From Desulfobacterales bacterium (GTDB lineage Bacteria > Desulfobacterota > Desulfobacteria > Desulfobacterales > UBA11574), in contig JAJDND010000151.1 in the NCBI GenBank assembly GCA_022340885.1, positions 1-32,540 of the forward strand: a stretch of 32,540 nucleotides of DNA, written 5' to 3'. The translations under genes and the position numbers were made by a program. This document shows positions 14,917-23,000 of the stretch, in pieces. A model generated the notes under the pieces. That model was not told where the DNA came from. It ran no database searches and worked only from the letters and a program-made list of their open reading frames with translations. The first letter of the stretch is position 1. Every line of letters starts with the position of its first letter.

Positions 14917-15759
14917 ATGGTCGAAGAAGAACATTGTATGCTATATGCATCGGATTTTTCACCACAAAATTCTTTTTATAAACATTCGCCATTGAGGATA
15001 CTCCTTACGGAAGATGATCTTGAGATGCGCAAGATGCTTTCCTGGTATCTGCAGAAAAAGGGATGTGACGTTATAACGGCAAATAATGGAAACGATCTCA
15101 TGAGACACCTTGGATTATCCGGCCCCCTGGAATATTTTCACGGATTTGATTTAATAATATCAGACATTCGCATGCCGGGTATGACGGGACTGCAAGTTCT
15201 TGAAGCCACCAAGAAATTCGATGATTTTCCGCCCATGATTTTAATCACCGCCTTTCCGGACAAACAAACCCTTGACCTGGCCAACAACTTGGGAGCTGCG
15301 GCCGTACTCACTAAACCTTTCGACATGGACGACCTCCTAACCATAATCAGTCAAATATACCCTCTAGGACTGATATCCGCGGAACCGCAGTTCCCAATTT
15401 CCGAACAAAAATCTGTTACCGTGAAATTTCCACTCGATTTATGCTTCCGTCATGATATCGAAACGGAGCCGGTCAAAGATTTTGTGTATCACATGGCCGC
15501 CAAACTGAATCGATTCCACCATTACATCCAGCATTGCCGGGTTGTCATCGATCAGTCGGGAGCCCACCATCAAAAAAACCGTCTCTATTACGTAACGATA
15601 ACCATAGATATTCCCGGTAAATTCATTACCGTGAAGCACGATTCGGAATCGGGAACCGGTTCCGAAAACCTTTACCTTTCCATAGACTTTGCTTTCACCA
15701 TGGCAATGAGACGTTTAAAAAGGTATCTTAAAAAGCATTACGCTGCTAAAAGGAAATAA
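14917..15759 (+). CDS. Receiver domain fused to an HPF/RaiA-type ribosome-hibernation domain
   Basis: 280 residues. The receiver spans about 26-142: LLTEDDLEM, phospho-acceptor Asp83 (LIISDIRMPGMTG), LITAFPD and Lys133 (LTKPFD). It is clearly a paralogue of the preceding receiver. After a linker, residues 167-274 resemble delta-type HPF/RaiA (S30AE) proteins: PLDLCFRHDIETEPVKDFV, AAKLNRFHHYIQHCRVVID, the HH..NRLYYVTITIDIPG stretch, VKHD, then LYLSIDFAFTMAMRRLKRYLKK, which ends in the usual basic helix. HPF domains bind the 30S decoding and mRNA channel and silence ribosomes. ATG 14917 has GGGAG six bases upstream; a GTG at 14884 is less likely. There is no DNA-binding domain. The HPF call rests on remembered family patterns, not a search. 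Confidence 0.85.
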   Translation: MVEEEHCMLYASDFSPQNSFYKHSPLRILLTEDDLEMRKMLSWYLQKKGCDVITANNGNDLMRHLGLSGPLEYFHGFDLIISDIRMPGMTGLQVLEATKKFDDFPPMILITAFPDKQTLDLANNLGAAAVLTKPFDMDDLLTIISQIYPLGLISAEPQFPISEQKSVTVKFPLDLCFRHDIETEPVKDFVYHMAAKLNRFHHYIQHCRVVIDQSGAHHQKNRLYYVTITIDIPGKFITVKHDSESGTGSENLYLSIDFAFTMAMRRLKRYLKKHYAAKRK

Positions 15760-16039
15760 AAGGTTCAAAAGCGTGCAAAAAGGTCTTACGAGAAAACAGA
15801 CGTCTGTTTTGAATCCCGGCACGGAATGTTTGAAATATTGACAACATATTACGATGACATATGGTGGCCGAACAGGACCCCATACACCCGCACCCCGAAA
15901 CGCCCCCCTCCTTTTAAACAAGATTGAAATTCGACCATTGATGATCTATAGTCTGTTCTGCTCGGTAAACCGCGGGTTTTGCCTGTACGGATATGTTCAT
16001 TCTTTTCATCAATTAAATCGAATGATAAGGAGAGTTCCG

Positions 16040-17518
16040 ATGAATGATCCCATGTGCGCGCACAATGAAACAAGAAAAAAAACTGTCGTGACGCTGATGC
16101 TGGCAGCCGCCTTGATATTAGCAATTTCAATCACCCAACCCGCCGTCAATGCGTGGGCCGTGCCAGGGGACCGGTCAACCATCCCTGAAAGCTTCAGCAT
16201 GCTGGCCGAATCCGTTAGTCCGGCGGTGGTCAATATCAGCACCGTAAAAACCATCAAGGGCGGCGGACCGGTGTTCCGCAACTATTATCAAGGCCCCCAG
16301 GGAGATCAGGATCCATTCAAGGATTTTTTCGATAAATTTTTCGGAGATGAAGAGCAGCGGGAGTACAAACAGCGAAGCCTGGGATCCGGATTCATCATCG
16401 ATAAAGACGGGTATATCGTTACGAACAATCATGTGATCGCCGGTGCGGACGAAATCAAGGTCAAATTGAATTCCGGAAAAGAATATGACGCCAAAATCAT
16501 CGGCCGGGACCCCAGCACGGATATTGCGTTGATTAAGATAAAACCCGGCGGAAACTATTCCATCGCGACCTTCGGCGATTCCGATTCCCTGAAAGTGGGA
16601 CAATGGGTAGTGGCCATCGGCAGTCCCTTCGGGCTGGAACATACCGTAACTGCGGGAATTGTCAGCGCCAAAGGCCGGGTCATCGGCTCCGGTCCTTATG
16701 ACGATTTTATCCAGACCGATGCATCCATCAACCCCGGCAACAGCGGCGGTCCGCTGATCAACATGAACGGTCAGGTGGTTGGCATCAATACCGCCATTAT
16801 CGCCGGCGGGAACGGAATCGGATTTGCCATTCCCGTAAACATGGCCAAGGGAGTCATCAAGCAGCTTCAAGAACAAGGTAAAGTGACCCGGGGCTGGCTC
16901 GGGGTCGGCATTCAGGATATTTCCGATGAAATGGCTGAATATTACGGAATAAAAAACAAAGAAGGCGTACTGGTATCACAGGTTTTTCCGGGAGATCCAG
17001 CGGAAAAGGCCGGTATCCGGACAAAGGACATTATTATTGACGTCAACGGTAAAAAGATCGAAACCAGCCGGGAGCTGACCCGCATCATTGCCGCTTTTCA
17101 TGTCGGCCAAATGGTCAAAATAAAGGTATTGCGCAACGGCAAGGCGAAAACGTTTAACGTCAAAATTGCCAAAAGACAGGAAGGGCGCCTGTCTTTAGGG
17201 GGTATCCCCCATAAAGAACATGAAGCCTTCGGCATACGGGTATCAAACCTGACGCCGGAAATCGCCCGAAAGTTCAATTTACAAGAACCCAACGGCGTGG
17301 TGGTCACCCATGTTCAATCCGACAGCCAAGGTGACAACGAAGGTATTCAAGCCGGCGACATGATAAAGGAAATCAATCACCGATCCATCAACACGGTGGA
17401 TGATTACAATAATGCCGTGCAAAAAGTGAAAAAAAACGGTGCTGTAATTATGCTGGTCAAACGGGCCAATTCAGGATTTTTCGTGATTAAACTGAAAAAG
17501 AAAAAGACGGTTTTTTAA
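16040..17518 (+). CDS. degP: DegP/DegQ (HtrA) periplasmic serine protease
   Basis: 492 residues. A hydrophobic signal segment is at about 15-38 (VVTLMLAAALILAISI), and cleavage is probably after AWA. The trypsin-like domain has His131 (TNNHVIAG), Asp161 (STDIALIK) and Ser235 (NPGNSGGPL), a complete triad. PDZ1 starts near GWLGVGIQDIS and PDZ2 near FGIRVSNLTPE. This is the two-PDZ DegP/DegQ form, a periplasmic chaperone-protease that degrades misfolded envelope proteins. The start at 16040 follows AAGGAGAG; an open frame extends upstream to 15854 but has no site and no conservation. It is 280 bases after the REC-HPF gene, so it probably has its own promoter, which I could not define. Confidence 0.95.
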   Translation: MNDPMCAHNETRKKTVVTLMLAAALILAISITQPAVNAWAVPGDRSTIPESFSMLAESVSPAVVNISTVKTIKGGGPVFRNYYQGPQGDQDPFKDFFDKFFGDEEQREYKQRSLGSGFIIDKDGYIVTNNHVIAGADEIKVKLNSGKEYDAKIIGRDPSTDIALIKIKPGGNYSIATFGDSDSLKVGQWVVAIGSPFGLEHTVTAGIVSAKGRVIGSGPYDDFIQTDASINPGNSGGPLINMNGQVVGINTAIIAGGNGIGFAIPVNMAKGVIKQLQEQGKVTRGWLGVGIQDISDEMAEYYGIKNKEGVLVSQVFPGDPAEKAGIRTKDIIIDVNGKKIETSRELTRIIAAFHVGQMVKIKVLRNGKAKTFNVKIAKRQEGRLSLGGIPHKEHEAFGIRVSNLTPEIARKFNLQEPNGVVVTHVQSDSQGDNEGIQAGDMIKEINHRSINTVDDYNNAVQKVKKNGAVIMLVKRANSGFFVIKLKKKKTVF

Positions 17519-17592
17519 AAATACCGTTTTCCAAAAACAAAATCGGATGAATCAAAAAGACGGATGCAGCGGTGATATGACGTAAAAACATC

Positions 17593-17730
17593 GAGTGTTC
17601 AGAGTTCGGCGGTTTAGTGTTCAGTGATTCGTGCTTGACAATTTAACCATATACTCATACGCCGTCTAAATCCTGAACACTGAACACCGAACACTGCTGA
17701 ACTCTGAACACTGAACACCGAACTCTGATA
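17593..17730. repeat. Cluster of degenerate direct and inverted TGAACAC repeats
   Basis: The right half (17673-17730) is built of repeated CTGAACACTGAACACCGAA-like words. The left half (17593-17627) carries reverse complements: GAGTGTTCAGAGTTCGG (17593-17609) pairs with CTGAACTCTGAACACT (17697-17712), and AGTGTTCAGTG pairs with the words near 17678-17688. The RNA or single strand could form a nested stem around a central AT-rich part. The units vary in length, and there are no spacers of uniform size, so it is not a CRISPR array. Confidence 0.6.
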
Positions 17731-17780
17731 CCGAAAACGAAATACCAAAAACTGAAAACCCACTAAAGGAAGGAACCATT

Positions 17781-18719
17781 ATGATCCATGTTGAAAATCT
17801 GACAAAATATTACAATGATTTCTGCGCCGTGGATCAAATCAATTTCAATATCAAAAAAGGGGAAATCCTGGGCCTTTTAGGTCCCAACGGCGCCGGAAAA
17901 ACCACCACCCTGCGAATGCTCACGGGCTATTTCATGCCCACATCCGGAACCATTCGCGTCAAAGACTATTTGCTGGATGAACATCTTATCGAAATTAAAA
18001 AGATGATGGGGTACCTGCCGGAATCGGCTCCGCTTTATCACAGCATGCTGGTCTATGACTACCTGGATTATGTTGCCGGAATCCGGGGCATGGACAAGGG
18101 CCAACGGATTTCCAGGATCCGCCAACTGGTCGATCTGTGCGGGCTGGATGACATTATGCACCGGAGCATCAATGAGCTTTCCAAGGGGTTGAACCAGCGG
18201 GTCGGTCTGGCCCACGCCATGATGACCGATCCGGAAATCCTGATATTGGATGAACCCACATCGGGCCTGGATCCAAACCAGATTGCAGAGATTCGGGATA
18301 TCATTCGAAAAATCGGAAAAGAAAAAACCGTGATCCTCTCCACGCACATTTTGAGCGAAGTGGAAGCCACCTGTAACCGCGTGGTGATCATCAACAAGGG
18401 TAAAATCGTTGCCGATGATGTCACGGAAAATCTCAAGCAGGCCGCCGGTCAAAAATATTTTATCCATCTGGCCCTGCTAAACGCCGAATTTAAGGATGTT
18501 CAGGAACAACTCGGCGCCATCGAAGGGGTGAGGGCCGTTGAGAAAACTCCCGGTGCACAAGGCAGCGACCTCGGCATAAGGCTCGAATGCGAATCCGCGG
18601 CGGACCTTAGAGAAACCATTTATCAAACCATCAAACAAACTTCCTGGATTCTCATCGAGTTTCAACAGGAAACGAAAACGTTAGAGACGGTATTCCGCGA
18701 ATTAACTAAGGAGGACTGA
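17781..18719 (+). CDS. ABC transporter ATPase, GldA-like
   Basis: 312 residues, a single nucleotide-binding domain. Walker A is GPNGAGKT (34-41), the signature is LSKGL (133-137), and Walker B is ILILDEPTSGLD (153-164) with H-loop His189. A carboxy-terminal extension of about 90 residues is present, as in ABC-2 exporters. It is closest in style to GldA/NosF-type ATPases, cytosolic and docked on the permease encoded next. AAGGAAGGAA precedes the ATG. It is the first gene of a four-gene operon: ATPase, permease (one base gap), GldG-like and DUF4340 proteins. Confidence 0.93.
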   Translation: MIHVENLTKYYNDFCAVDQINFNIKKGEILGLLGPNGAGKTTTLRMLTGYFMPTSGTIRVKDYLLDEHLIEIKKMMGYLPESAPLYHSMLVYDYLDYVAGIRGMDKGQRISRIRQLVDLCGLDDIMHRSINELSKGLNQRVGLAHAMMTDPEILILDEPTSGLDPNQIAEIRDIIRKIGKEKTVILSTHILSEVEATCNRVVIINKGKIVADDVTENLKQAAGQKYFIHLALLNAEFKDVQEQLGAIEGVRAVEKTPGAQGSDLGIRLECESAADLRETIYQTIKQTSWILIEFQQETKTLETVFRELTKED

Positions 18720-18720
18720 T

Positions 18721-19425
18721 ATGCAACAGATGATCCGCATCTGCAAAAAGGAACTCAAAGACTATTTTATATCCCCCATTGCCTATATCGTGATATCCAT
18801 TTTTTTGCTGGTCACGGGGTGGTTCTTTTTTACGACATTTTTCTATTACAACCAGGCGGATTTGAGAAATTTTTTTGATCTGCTTCCCATCACCTTTTCT
18901 TTTTTGATCCCGGCCATCACCATGAGACTCTTTTCCGAAGAGCTGAACGTGGGATCTTATGAAATGCTTGCGACCCTGCCGGTAACCTTCACGGACATCC
19001 TTTTCGGCAAATTTTTAGCCGGCGTTTTGTTCGTGGCCGCTGCACTGATCCCGACCCTGGCCTATCCCATATGTATCTCCTTTATGGGCCAGATCGATTG
19101 GGGCCCTGTGACCGGCGGATATATTGGCGCCGTTTTGCTGGGATCGGCCTTTGTCGCCGTGGGGCTTTTTGCCTCGTCGCTGACCCGAAACCAGATCATT
19201 GCCTTTATCGTCGGCATGGTCATCTGTTTTACGCTTGCTTTGATCGACAAAATGCTTCTCTTCTTCCCGCGGTCGATGCTGGGCGTCATCGGCTATCTCG
19301 GAGCAGATTATCATTTCAAAAACATTGCCAAAGGAATTGTGGATTCCAGGGATATCATCTACTTTTTCAGTGTCGTGTTCATCGGTCTCTACAGTACCCA
19401 TCTGGTCATGCAGGAAAAAAATTAA
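18721..19425 (+). CDS. ABC-2 type permease, GldF-like
   Basis: 234 residues with six hydrophobic segments, starting MIRICKKELKDYFISPIAYI, the amino-terminal pattern of ABC-2/GldF permeases, with LIPAITMRLFSEE after helix two. It forms the membrane channel with the preceding ATPase, whose stop lies one base upstream; AAGGAGG is at 18709-18715. In Bacteroidota the homologues GldF/GldG/GldA serve gliding, but homologues are widespread in non-gliding bacteria with unknown substrates. Confidence 0.92.
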   Translation: MQQMIRICKKELKDYFISPIAYIVISIFLLVTGWFFFTTFFYYNQADLRNFFDLLPITFSFLIPAITMRLFSEELNVGSYEMLATLPVTFTDILFGKFLAGVLFVAAALIPTLAYPICISFMGQIDWGPVTGGYIGAVLLGSAFVAVGLFASSLTRNQIIAFIVGMVICFTLALIDKMLLFFPRSMLGVIGYLGADYHFKNIAKGIVDSRDIIYFFSVVFIGLYSTHLVMQEKN

Positions 19426-19435
19426 GGAGCGAGTA

Positions 19436-21655
19436 ATGGGCATTCAGAAACGCTATCCAAAATATATCAAACTGTGTATCTACCTGGTCATCATCGTCCT
19501 GGTCAACGTGGCGGGAGTGACGCTGTTTTTCAGGCTCGATCTCACCCAGAACAAAATTTATTCCATTTCCGACGCCAGCAAACTCGTGGTGTCCACCCTT
19601 TCCGAGCCATTGACCATCGATGTCTTCTTTACGAAAGATCTGCCGGCGCCGTACAACAATAACGAACGATATTTGCACGATCTGCTGCAAGAGTATGCGC
19701 TCCATGCCAACAAATATTTCAACTACAAATTTTACGATGTTAGTCCCGAATCCGAAGGAATCGATGCCACGACCCGGGAAAATCAGAAGCTGGCAAACAA
19801 TTACGGGATACATCCCGTCCAGATACAGGTTTTTGAACAAGACGAGGTCAAATTCAAGAAAGCCTATATGGGTCTGGTCCTCATTCACGGCGATATGGTG
19901 GAAAGAATTCCCACCATTACCTCCGTGGACGGCCTGGAGTATAAGCTGACAACAACCATTCAAAAACTCAACAATAAAATCAGCACATTGTTGAGTCTAA
20001 AGGGTAAAGTAAAGGTCACGCTGTATCAGTCTTCTTCATTAAAACCCATCGCGCCGCTCATGGGACTGAATGAACTCCCGGAGTATCCGGATAAGGTAAA
20101 GGATATCGTTTCCCGGCTCAATGCCAAAAACTACGACAAACTGGAATATACCTACATCGATCCCTCCACGACACCATCATCGGACACGTCGTTGAACAAA
20201 TACGATCTCATGAAACTACAGTGGCCGGACCTTTCCCATGGAAAAATAAAGGCAGGCAGCGGCATGATCGGCCTGGTGATGGAATACAACGGAAAATTCA
20301 GAAAAATACCCCTTTTAAGCGAGATCCGGCTTCCCATCATCGGAACCCAGTATAATCTGGCCAGCCTCGATAAACTGGAAGATGCCATCAACGATAACCT
20401 GGAAACCCTGGTGAATATCAACCAGGACCTCGGATACCTGGCCGGCCACGGCACATTAAGCACATCGAGTTTTTCACCCATGGGCCGGCAAAACCCCGAC
20501 GCCATATCCACATTTTCAAGCCTGGTGGCCAAAACATACAGCATCAAACCCATCGATCTGAAAAAGCAGTCCATTCCCGGCAGCCTCAAGTGCCTGGTGA
20601 TTGCGCGCCCCACTGAAAAATTTTCCGATTACGAACTCTTCCAGATCGATCAGGCCTTGATGAGAGGCACCAATCTTGCCCTGTTCCTGGAGCCGTTCAA
20701 GGAAGTCCAACGCAACAATCAGCAGCGGTTCGAATTTAACCGGGGACCTGTCTATGAACCGCTGGACACCGGGCTCGAAAAATTACTGGCTCATTACGGC
20801 GTCCACATCAAGAAAGCATTTGTCCTGGATGAAAACTGCCACAAACAAAGGCTTCCCCGGAGCATGGGCGGCGGTGAGAGGGCAATATATTTTGCCCCCA
20901 TTATCAAAGATAAAAATATCAACCACAAATTGAAATTTATGCGGGGCATCAAGGGACTGATTGCCGTTAAAATATCACCGCTGGAGCTGGATTCGGCACG
21001 GATTTCCAAAAATAAGCTCAAAGCCGTTAAGTTGTTTTCATCCTCTGAAAAATCTTGGGAGATCCGTAAAAATATCAGTCTAAATCCCCTGTTTCTCCCG
21101 CCGCCGCCGGCGGCCGACCAGATGCGGCAATTTCCACTGGCTTATCTCATTGAAGGGGAATTTCCCAGTTATTTCGCCGGCAAACCCATACCCGAAAAAA
21201 TATCAAAGGATGACAAAACCGCCGGAGAGAATAAAAAAGACCAAAAGGATAAAAAAGAAAATACGCCCGGGGCGGCCGCTAAAAAGACCGAGGCCGAGCT
21301 GGCAAAGATTAAAGGCCAAACCCAGGTCATCGCCAAGGGAAAGCCAAGTAAAATCTTTTTGATGGCAGCACCGGATATGCTGAAAAACAATGTTCTGGAC
21401 CCCGAAGGCGACAGTCCCAATGACATGTTTGTTTTGAACACCCTGGATGCCTTGAACAATCGGGAAGACATTGCCAGCATGAGAAGCAAAATACTCAACT
21501 TTAACCCCCTTCATGATACGGGTTCGCTGACAAAAACCTTTGTCAAGACTTTCAATATCGCCGGGCTTCCCATACTGGTGGTATTCTTGGGTCTTTTGGT
21601 ATGGCTGAAGCGCCATTCCAGGAAAAAACGAATACAGATGATGTTTAAAAAGTAA
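19436..21655 (+). CDS. GldG-like ABC-associated protein (ABC_transp_aux)
   Basis: 739 residues. An amino-terminal membrane helix (about 13-33) is followed by a large extracytoplasmic region typical of the GldG / ABC_transp_aux family, beginning FRLDLTQNKIYSISDASKLV and containing LSEPLTIDVFFTKDLPAPY. A Lys-rich low-complexity linker lies at about 585-631, and a second helix near 712-730 is followed by a basic tail. The start at 19436 is set by AAGGAGCGA; an upstream open frame from 19325 overlaps the permease gene and is rejected. The protein is thought to work with the permease as an extracytoplasmic partner; the substrate is unknown. Confidence 0.9.
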   Translation: MGIQKRYPKYIKLCIYLVIIVLVNVAGVTLFFRLDLTQNKIYSISDASKLVVSTLSEPLTIDVFFTKDLPAPYNNNERYLHDLLQEYALHANKYFNYKFYDVSPESEGIDATTRENQKLANNYGIHPVQIQVFEQDEVKFKKAYMGLVLIHGDMVERIPTITSVDGLEYKLTTTIQKLNNKISTLLSLKGKVKVTLYQSSSLKPIAPLMGLNELPEYPDKVKDIVSRLNAKNYDKLEYTYIDPSTTPSSDTSLNKYDLMKLQWPDLSHGKIKAGSGMIGLVMEYNGKFRKIPLLSEIRLPIIGTQYNLASLDKLEDAINDNLETLVNINQDLGYLAGHGTLSTSSFSPMGRQNPDAISTFSSLVAKTYSIKPIDLKKQSIPGSLKCLVIARPTEKFSDYELFQIDQALMRGTNLALFLEPFKEVQRNNQQRFEFNRGPVYEPLDTGLEKLLAHYGVHIKKAFVLDENCHKQRLPRSMGGGERAIYFAPIIKDKNINHKLKFMRGIKGLIAVKISPLELDSARISKNKLKAVKLFSSSEKSWEIRKNISLNPLFLPPPPAADQMRQFPLAYLIEGEFPSYFAGKPIPEKISKDDKTAGENKKDQKDKKENTPGAAAKKTEAELAKIKGQTQVIAKGKPSKIFLMAAPDMLKNNVLDPEGDSPNDMFVLNTLDALNNREDIASMRSKILNFNPLHDTGSLTKTFVKTFNIAGLPILVVFLGLLVWLKRHSRKKRIQMMFKK

Positions 21656-21668
21656 AAGAGGTGAATGT

Positions 21669-22640
21669 ATGAAGCTGAAAAAAGAATATTTCATTCTGAC
21701 CGCCATTCTGGTCGCACTGGTGCTGTATCTTGCTTTACACCGTTCAAACAGAACAAATTATCAGCTTCCGGAACTTCCCGATGTTCCCCAGAAACAGATT
21801 TCCAAAATTGAAATCACAACCGCCGGGAAGTCCATTGTCTTGAATAAAAAAGACGATGCATGGTCTATCGAACCGAAAGGGTATCCCGCTGACACCGAAA
21901 AGGTCAAAAGTATGTTGAGCGTCATCGGAACACTGAAACTGACCGCACTGGTATCGGAATCCAAAAATTATATCCGTTATGATTTGGGAAAGGATAAAAA
22001 AATCCATGTGAAGGCCTGGAAGGGCAACACGCTGGCGCGCGATTTTGATATCGGCAAAACAGCCCCGACATATAAACACACCTTTGTTAAACTCGCAGAC
22101 GATCCCAATGTCTATCATGCCAGGGAAGATTTCAGACGGAAATTCGATGAGAGCGTCAGTGATTTGCGGGACAAAACCGTCATGTCCTATGCGCAAAATA
22201 CCATTGCCGAGATAACCCTGGTACATGATAAAAAAACAGCTTCTTTTTATCGAAAAGAAGTCCCTGAAACCGCTTCCGTGAAAAAAGAAAAAGCGGTCAA
22301 GGCCGCAAAAGAACCAAAAACCAAAACCGTGTGGGAGGACGCGAAAGGCCGAACCGCAACCCCCTCCGAGATCAGCAGCCTGCTTAGTTTTTTGAATCAT
22401 CTTGAGTGCGAAAAGTATATCGAGGGTGCCAAAAAAGAAGATTTTAAAAATCCCATTTATACGCTGAGCCTGAAAGGTGAAAAAGACTTTTCTTTGTCGA
22501 TATTTGCCAAGGAAGATAAAAAGGACAACAATTATGCGGCGGTGTCGACGGAAAATGATTACCCGTTTTATCTGTCCTCCTCACAGGTGGACGGCATCAA
22601 ATCAAAAGTCGATGGCTTGATGAAGATAAAAGAAAAGTAA
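21669..22640 (+). CDS. DUF4340 domain protein
   Basis: 323 residues. One amino-terminal membrane helix (about 6-24) is followed by a periplasmic domain with the DUF4340 pattern ISKIEIT..GKSIVLNKKDDAWSIEP and a repeat-like second half (YTLSLKGEKDFSLSIF). A Lys/Ala-rich stretch at about 200-220 separates the halves. Members regularly follow gldG homologues and probably belong to the same envelope complex. GAGGTG precedes the ATG, and the gap from the GldG gene is 13 bases. Function is unknown. Confidence 0.88.
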   Translation: MKLKKEYFILTAILVALVLYLALHRSNRTNYQLPELPDVPQKQISKIEITTAGKSIVLNKKDDAWSIEPKGYPADTEKVKSMLSVIGTLKLTALVSESKNYIRYDLGKDKKIHVKAWKGNTLARDFDIGKTAPTYKHTFVKLADDPNVYHAREDFRRKFDESVSDLRDKTVMSYAQNTIAEITLVHDKKTASFYRKEVPETASVKKEKAVKAAKEPKTKTVWEDAKGRTATPSEISSLLSFLNHLECEKYIEGAKKEDFKNPIYTLSLKGEKDFSLSIFAKEDKKDNNYAAVSTENDYPFYLSSSQVDGIKSKVDGLMKIKEK

Positions 22641-22743
22641 TCCCAACGGGTTTGACTTATCCAAATGCTGCATTAGAATAAAACTATTACGCAATGCGTA
22701 TGGGTTCCATGGCGAAATGTTTAAGCGTAAGGAGTGTGATATC

Positions 22744-22992
22744 ATGTATGACAAAAATGCATTGTGCGATAAAATCAGAGAATTGTACCCTGACATCGGC
22801 GAATGCGGCATCGATATTGACGTCGAGTATGATAATGAACAAAAAACATGGACGGTCCAGCTGAAAAAGGATCACATCAAATTAAAAACCTTTCTGGAAG
22901 ACCAGGACGCCGATTTGTGCATGGATGGAAAACAATGTGTCAGCTTGGGGATCGAGATTGCCCAGCTCAAAAGCACTATCTCACAAATCTAA
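22744..22992 (+). CDS. Small acidic Cys-containing protein, unknown function
   Basis: 82 residues from ATG 22744, with AAGGAG at 22729-22734. A GTG-type extension to 22717 has no site. Four cysteines (in NALCDK, GECGID, DLCMDG, KQCVSL) and many acidic residues suggest a metal-binding or redox-sensitive fold. No signal peptide or membrane span is seen. I do not recognise a family. It follows the DUF4340 gene by 103 bases and converges on the YeeE/YedE gene with only eight bases between the stops. Confidence 0.7.
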   Translation: MYDKNALCDKIRELYPDIGECGIDIDVEYDNEQKTWTVQLKKDHIKLKTFLEDQDADLCMDGKQCVSLGIEIAQLKSTISQI

Positions 22993-23000
22993 TATAAAGG

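Noticed and set aside
15790-15830. Sigma-54-like box before degP (GGCACGGAATGTTTG)
   Set aside because: The required GC ten bases after GG is missing.
15854-16039. Amino-terminal extension of DegP
   Set aside because: No ribosome site, and it would bury the signal peptide behind about 60 unrelated residues.
17593-17730. CRISPR array
   Set aside because: Repeat words are short, variable and in both orientations, with no uniform spacers and no cas genes.
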